Shown piece by piece: positions 59,410 to 64,000 of a stretch of 64,000 nt of DNA; the first letter of the stretch is position 1; the number at the start of each line of letters is the position of its first letter. The translations under genes and the position numbers were made by a program. The notes beneath the pieces are model-generated. The model had not been told where the DNA came from, searched no databases, and was given only the letters and a program-made list of their open reading frames with translations. The DNA is from Oreohelix idahoensis (lineage: Eukaryota > Mollusca > Gastropoda > Stylommatophora > Oreohelicidae), in assembly GCA_024509875.1 (NCBI GenBank), contig JAMPIV010012246.1, positions 1 to 64,000 on the forward strand, given 5' to 3'.

Positions 59410-59976
59410 CTACTGGACAAAAGTTAAGGGCCGCCATTCAGTTTAGACAAGGTTTATATAATTCTTCGTGAGCAGGGTCGATTTTCCAAATGTCCGGTAG
59501 CTTGAAATCTCTCAAGAAGTCTCTGAATGGTAGAGTGGGACACTGCTAAGCGTCTTGCAACATGACGAACAGATTGACCATCCTGAATCCATGCCATGGC
59601 TCGACCACGGTCTACAGTGCTGAGACTTCTCCTTGGTGGCATGGCTAATGCAGTGATCATTTCGACCACTTGTCATACTGATTTATTGCATACCAACGGT
59701 GAACACTGTTTACCAATGATCATTTTCCACGTGCATTCAAATTCAACTCACTTTTTCACCTTTTGAACTAGTGGGGCGTGTTGCAAAAACCACGAGTTTT
59801 TGCAGCAACAATGGCAATTTTCCCGTGCGGGTTAAAGTGACCTAGTTTTTGGACATTTAAAAAAAATTTCTCTGAGCTCAGTTTTAATGACATTTTCACT
59901 TGTCTTTACAGTTTGCCAATCAATTATATAATCCTTGTCTAAACTTTCATGGTGGCCCTTAACTTTTGTCCAGTAG
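59410..59976 (-). mobile_element. Tc1/mariner deletion derivative
   Basis: 567 bp flanked by TA dinucleotides. Terminal inverted repeats start ctactggacaaaagttaagg at both ends, and similarity extends, with gaps, for ~55 bp (agtttagacaagg, ttatataatt). Inside is a 72-codon fragment of a transposase N-terminus. The catalytic DDE part is gone, so the copy is non-autonomous. Confidence 0.9.
59454..59669 (-). pseudogene. Tc1-like transposase N-terminal HTH fragment
   Basis: A minus-strand frame with RGRAMAWIQDGQSVRHVARR and LAVSHSTIQRLLERFQATGH, the first helix-turn-helix of Tc1-type transposases, which binds the terminal repeats. It then ends at a stop; the second HTH and the DDE catalytic region are absent. 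Confidence 0.85.
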
Positions 59977-60039
59977 TATATATATAGAAGAATTGCAATG
60001 CTGGACAAATTCACTAATGTTGGACTTAATTTAAAAAAA

Positions 60040-60320
60040 GAAAACCCCCGAGCTAAATACCAGGAAAATAAGAGGTGAGGAAAAGAGATTGGTGTTGGAT
60101 AGAACACATTGAGAAAACAACTTAATAACATTAAAAGGCAGGACTTCTTCTAAAAACCCCAAACTCCCATACAAGGAGAGGTATGGAAATGCCAGAAAAT
60201 GGAGAAGAGAACTTAAGACAAGCATGAAAGAGATTTAAAATAAGGTCATGGAAAGATCGTGAGCTCATGGAACACGCCAGAAAGACATGTCGTGAAAATG
60301 TTGGAGGCTTATGGTCCACA
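60040..60320 (+). pseudogene. Decayed LINE C-terminus (left of SINE)
   Basis: Fragmented frames include WKDRELMEHARKTCRENVGG leading into LWST, which resembles the end of LINE ORF2 proteins (WxxAxxLAQDRxxWR..V). It continues at 60599 after the SINE. Many stops, so old. Confidence 0.5.
60309..60320. repeat. SINE target duplication, left
   Basis: TTATGGTCCACA, repeated at 60587-60598. Confidence 0.9.
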
Positions 60321-60586
60321 AGGAGCCGCGGTAGCATAGCGGTTAGTGCACTGGCTTCCTAGCTCAGAAGTCTATGGTTCGATCCCCAGATGAGGTGGGA
60401 TATTTTTAGGCCGCAAACGGCTCCTGGGACAACCCAGCCCCAACTGGGTACCAGAGCAACTCTGGGAAGGTTAAGACGGCCGGCATGATCTTGAACACGT
60501 CACCCCTAGTGTGCCAATGGTCAAGAAAATATGGGCCTAACACCATATTCCCAGTATGCCTCAATGGACGTGTAACGGGATCCTTT
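60321..60586 (+). mobile_element. tRNA-derived SINE
   Basis: 266 bp bounded by a perfect 12-bp duplication. The head has Pol III promoter elements in the correct order: A box TAGCATAGCGG (60332-60342) and B box GGTTCGATCCC (60376-60386), 33 bp apart. The tRNA-like part runs to ~60400, followed by a ~180-bp body ending in a short T run. The head is tRNA-like but lacks a clean cloverleaf, as usual for SINEs. I did not match it to a named family. Confidence 0.9.
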
Positions 60587-60667
60587 TTATGGTCCACAGG
60601 GATCCGAAGAGTAGCCAATAATATTGATGATGTAATTGTAAACATAAACCAGGATTATGACTCTTGA
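60587..60667 (+). pseudogene. Decayed LINE C-terminus (right of SINE)
   Basis: Begins with the right target duplication and continues the LINE reading after the SINE (GIRRVANNIDDVIVNINQ) to a stop at 60665. Confidence 0.5.
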
Positions 60668-60825
60668 AAGTCAAAACCTAAGTGAACTGCCGCCATCCTT
60701 CCATCATCAAGTATCTACAAAATTAAACGGTCTAACCAGTTAACACATGTTCGAAGGTTGAACCACATCTGATGATGAGATTTCCTCTTGTTTTTTATAA
60801 AATCTAATAGTTTCTGTTGGTTAAA

Positions 60826-60951
60826 TTTTTGAGTTTTCCTTAGTCCCAAATAAGAAAAGCTCTCCATTATGAAATACAGAAACATACACAAAGTGCGTGT
60901 AGTCAGTAACCAAATTGATGCTTGAAGCAATAAAAGAAAGTACAAAAATAG
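60826..60951. repeat. DR-B copy 2, left part
   Basis: Aligns with 58535-58640 (ccaaataagaaaagct, then a gtgcgtgtagtcagtaac versus gtacgtgcagtaaataac pair). It is cut by a LINE insertion at 60952; the last ten bases (acaaaaatag, 60942-60951) are duplicated at 61501. Confidence 0.8.
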
Positions 60952-61500
60952 GCGACTGTGCAGTAGAAATTAAAAGAAGACTTGCAATTGCTTCACATAA
61001 GCTAATACAGATGAAAAACCTATGGCAAGGCACAAGCAAAGAAACAAAGTTACAACTGATCAGAGCATGTATATTCCCAGTAGCAACATACGGCTGCGAG
61101 ACTTGGACACTCAATAAAACAGTTGCAAAAAAGATTACATCATTCGAAATGAAATGCTACAGAAGGATGTTGAGAATACCCTGGACAGAAAAAAAGACCA
61201 ACAGAGAAGTACTGCACTCACTAAACGTACAGGAACATTGGCTCCTAAATACCATCGCAATAAGGAAGCTGAAATTTTTCGGTCATATAAAAAGACATAA
61301 TAGTCTGGAAAAACAGTGATGGAAGGCATGGTCCCTGGAAAAAGGGGAAGGGGTCGACCTAGACGACGGTGGACCCAGGACATCACAGAGAGTCTGAACT
61401 TGTCTTTGGCTGATGCAGGTCGACTTGCCCAGAATCGTGATGTGTTCAGAGCAGCTGTAATGGAGACAACGTTCTGGAAAGAATATGTCACATGATGATG
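60952..61500 (+). mobile_element. 5'-truncated LINE inserted in DR-B copy 2
   Basis: 549 bp flanked by ACAAAAATAG duplications (60942-60951, 61501-61510) with an (ATG)-type tail. It encodes the C-terminal part of ORF2: CAVEIKRRLAIASHKL, FPVATYGCETWTLNK, SFEMKCYRRMLRIPWTEKKT and KLKFFGHIKRHNSLEKQ. After a one-base frameshift near 61318 it continues with GRGRPRRRWTQDI to a stop near 61494. It is related to LINE B by its final motifs (FGHIKRHN) but is a separate copy. Confidence 0.9.
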
Positions 61501-61510
61501 ACAAAAATAG

Positions 61511-62135
61511 AAGAGCAATATAACGAAAGAGAAGAAGAATCAGTAACAGAGAAGATAGTGTCCATTTCGCACCAAGCACATTGTAGCACCAAATTTAAAA
61601 CGAGGCAGCTTTCAGGAGATCAGCGCTCAATTTGTTCATGCTAACTCAAGGAGACAAATTAACTCTCTCGCTCCACGAATATGCACTTTCCCCCCATAAA
61701 AAATTTTTTAAAGAAAGGTGAAAAGTGCAGCGCGCGTGAAAGGTAAATTTTTTTAAAACGTTCTTGCGCTTTACTTTTCCTTTGATTTATTTTTGTTTTT
61801 AAACACGAAGTTAGCGCTATGGAAATGTCATAAAATGACGCTTGAAGACGGAGCCGAGATTTTGAGCGATTTATTATAGAGAATAGAGCGAGAAATTACC
61901 GTTGTGTCTCTAAAGTTACAGCTTAAAAAACTTCACGGTCGTGCTGTTTCACGCAGCGGGGGATTGAAGGGGGGATGGGCAAAGAGGTAGAAAGAGAGTA
62001 GTGTGAATTGATAGCTGATGTAGTCATCGTTAACTTTGTCTCCAGTCTGCCAGATTGAAGTTTGAAAGAAGAAATTACAGCAATAATTGTATCAACAGTT
62101 TGATGTCTGTTCTGCCAGTTTGAAATATTTAATTA
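61511..62135. repeat. DR-B copy 2, right part
   Basis: Follows 58660-59240 closely (cgctccacgaatatgcactt, gaagttagcgctatggaaat, cttcacggtcgtgctg). It has ~30 bp extra near 61600 and lacks the long poly-G. Confidence 0.85.
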
Positions 62136-62364
62136 GCGACTGTCTTAGTGTTAGATGTTTTATGTTTTTATCACATGTCCTCTTCTGTAGCGTGTTCCTC
62201 GTCATATATCTGAAGATGTTCTACGTTCATAGACAGGTACAGTTAATCCCAAAGCAGGTACTACCGTAGGGGAAGTAAAGAGTTAACCCATGCTAAGTCT
62301 CAGCTTTATGAAGTCGAATGGCCAGTGCGTTTCCTCGCTAATTTGACCTACTTTAACTCAGGAG
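62136..62364. other. Unrecognised spacer
   Basis: Nothing identified between DR-B copy 2 and the next LINE tail. Confidence 0.4.
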
Positions 62365-62500
62365 CAGAGTCATCATCATCATCATCCTTGTGTTCCCCGA
62401 GAAGCATAGGTCTTTAACAAACTCATACAAGGTTTTCCTGTCACGTGCCATCTGTTCAAGGTCTTTCCATATCTTCTTCTTCATCTCCTTGGATCATTTA
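62365..62500 (-). pseudogene. LINE C C-terminal tail with (ATG)n
   Basis: On the minus strand one frame reads DLEQMARDRKTLYEFVKDLC then FSGN, the usual last residues of a LINE ORF2, and ends in a (GAT)n run (plus strand tcatcatcatcatcat). No upstream LINE coding was found here. Confidence 0.65.
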
Positions 62501-62765
62501 GCCCCTGACTGACAAAGCAGTCAATGGCCATCACGCCTAGTGGCGTCTTGTAGGGCAGCAACAAACCTGTCCCCATTTTGCTCGGTTGGTGGCCATCCTT
62601 CGTGCCAAACGTAATGGCTTCACTAGCAGCTGTTTCGGCTGTTTTCTTGGTGTAATATCTTCTTCTGTGATACTTGGCCACTGACTGATAAAGCAATCAT
62701 TAACCATCACGCCTAATGGCGTCTTGTAGGGCAGCAACGAACTCTCTCCACTTTCCTCGGTCTTC
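62501..62765. repeat. Direct duplication, ~175-bp unit
   Basis: The block ctgactgacaaagcagtcaa followed by catcacgcctagtggcgtct and tgtagggcagcaac recurs ~175 bp later at 62681 (ctgactgataaagcaatcat). Two copies with ~10% difference. Nature unknown. Confidence 0.8.
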
Positions 62766-63289
62766 TGCTTCTTCTTCTTCGTACACTCTCAAACGTTCAC
62801 TTGAATGCTCTCAAAGAAAGCAGTAGTCAGTTTGGGGCTATTTGAATCCCCGTAAAGCTTTTCCACGAAAGTAGCTGGCGTCGGCCATATGCACTTTCTC
62901 TTTACCACATATAAGAGGCAACTTTAAAGCAGATGTTCAGCAGTCATTTCTCTGCAGAATGCTGAGTGTTTTGTGAGCTTTGTCAGCAATTGTAGCCTTT
63001 TGCCTCTGTGTAGCCCAGCGGAACGCTACGGAGTTATTGACGATTTGCTTTCGATGTAATGACGTGATCATGGAGCGGCGTACGTTGTACTGTTTCGTTA
63101 GGCCTGTGGCCCAGTACATCCGATTTCAACTGGCATTTATGTCGGGTTGCCTGCCTTAGCCTTTGACTGTCCTCAGCCTACCTGCAAGGCAGCAGTGTGG
63201 TCTCACTGACTGACTGGATTCTAAAAAAAAACATGTAGAGAATCACTAACGTCAAAAGTTAAGTCGCCATATTGGCAAGACGAGATCAC
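62766..63289. other. Unrecognised sequence
   Basis: No domain seen in any frame. The segment near 62940-63119 is open on the minus strand without recognisable similarity. Confidence 0.4.
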
Positions 63290-63400
63290 TGTGCCTCAAA
63301 TCTGGTTCATTCCTGCTTTATCGTTCCCTTCCAATTGTTTTTGGTCGGCCTTTTCCTTCGTTTTCCTTCTGGGATCCATAGCATGACAGTTCTTGTGATA
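63290..63400 (-). pseudogene. LINE C-terminal fragment that seeded the minisatellite
   Basis: The minus strand reads TVMLWIPEGKRRKRPTKNNW, recognisable as the (R)xxLRWxPEGKRKRGRPxxTW segment of LINE ORF2 C-termini. Related segments occur near 11730, 28060 and 47870. Upstream coding is replaced by the 47-bp array. Confidence 0.65.
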
Positions 63401-64000
63401 GTGTCGTGGTCTCTTCTGAGATCTATAGCATGACAGTTCTGGTGATAGTGTCGTGGTCTCTTCTGAGATCTATAGCATGACAGTTCTGGTGATAGTGTCG
63501 TGGTCTCTTCTGAGATCTATAGCATGACAGTTCTGGTGATAGTGTCGTGGTCTCTTCTGAGATCTATAGCATGACAGTTCTGGTGAGAGTGTCGTGGTCT
63601 CTTCTGAGATCTATAGCATGACAGTTCTGGTGATAGTGTCGTGGTCTCTTCTGGGATCTATAGCATGACAGTTCTGGTGATAGTGTCGTGGTCTCTTCTG
63701 AGATCTATAGCATGACAGTTCTGGTGATAGTGTCGTGGTCTCTTCTGAGATCTATAGCATGACAGTTCTGGTGAGAGTGTCGTGGTCTCTTCTGAGATCT
63801 ATAGCATGACAGTTCTGGTGAGAGTGTCGTGGTCTCTTCTGGGATCTATAGCATGACAGTTCTGGTGAGAGCGTCGTGGTCTCTTCTGAGATCTATAGCA
63901 TGACAGTTCTGGTGAGAGTGTCGTGGTCTCTTCTGGGATCTATAGCATGACAGTTCTGGTGATAGTGTCGTGGTCTCTTCTGGGATCTATAGCATGACAG
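63373..64000. repeat. 47-bp minisatellite, at least 13 copies
   Basis: Unit gatctatagcatgacagttc plus tggtgatagtgtcgtggtct plus cttctga, exact 47-bp steps (63420, 63467 and so on). It runs past the window end. Units differ mainly at two positions (gatag/gagag, gagatc/gggatc). The first unit carries gggatccatagcatgacag, which is LINE C coding sequence. Confidence 0.95.

Overview
This 64 kb window looks like a piece of a large, repeat-rich animal genome. I found no convincing host gene, rRNA or standard tRNA gene. Almost everything recognisable is transposable element: Ty3/gypsy-type LTR retrotransposons, LTR elements carrying only a gag-like ORF, fragments of several non-LTR retrotransposons (LINEs), a tRNA-derived SINE, a Tc1/mariner deletion derivative and several minisatellites. 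This mix fits a metazoan. I suspect an invertebrate, possibly a mollusc, but nothing here settles the taxon.

Layout. 1-9.2 kb: Ty3-type element E1 (+ strand), with a rearranged, partly duplicated 5' LTR, gag remnants, a pol lacking the integrase core, and a 2.0 kb 3' LTR; a LINE RNase H tail follows. 9.9-11.0 kb: a 27-bp minisatellite and a (CT)n tract. 11-14.5 kb: unrecognised sequence plus dispersed repeat DR-A. 14.5-24.0 kb: Ty3-type element E2 (- strand), nearly intact, with almost identical 1.45 kb LTRs and a perfect 5-bp target duplication (ATAGG). 24-31 kb: mostly unrecognised, with another DR-A copy. 31.3-34.9 kb: LINE A (- strand) split by nested LINE B. 35.8-43.1 kb: element E4 (- strand). 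43.1-49.0 kb: compositionally odd, partly G/T-rich sequence. 49.1-57 kb: element E3 (+ strand), of the same family as E4. 57-64 kb: a mosaic of LINE fragments, a duplicated repeat (DR-B), a Tc1 derivative, a SINE and a 47-bp minisatellite that runs off the window.

Three points stand out. First, E1 and E2 both carry integrase upstream of reverse transcriptase (gag-PR-IN-RT-RH in E2). This is the copia-like order known from Gmr1-type Ty3/gypsy elements, not the usual Ty3/gypsy order. Second, E3 and E4 form a family with LTRs, a shared primer-binding site, a long coiled-coil, Asn/Lys-rich ORF and a 2 kb AT-rich tail, but no visible pol. They resemble gag-only, non-autonomous LTR elements and are the best candidate here for an undescribed element type. 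Third, nested insertions can be dated relative to each other, because target duplications and reading frames mark their exact boundaries (LINE in E3, LINE B in LINE A, SINE in a LINE tail, LINE in DR-B).

All homology statements come from motif recognition and by-eye comparison of copies inside the window; no database was searched.
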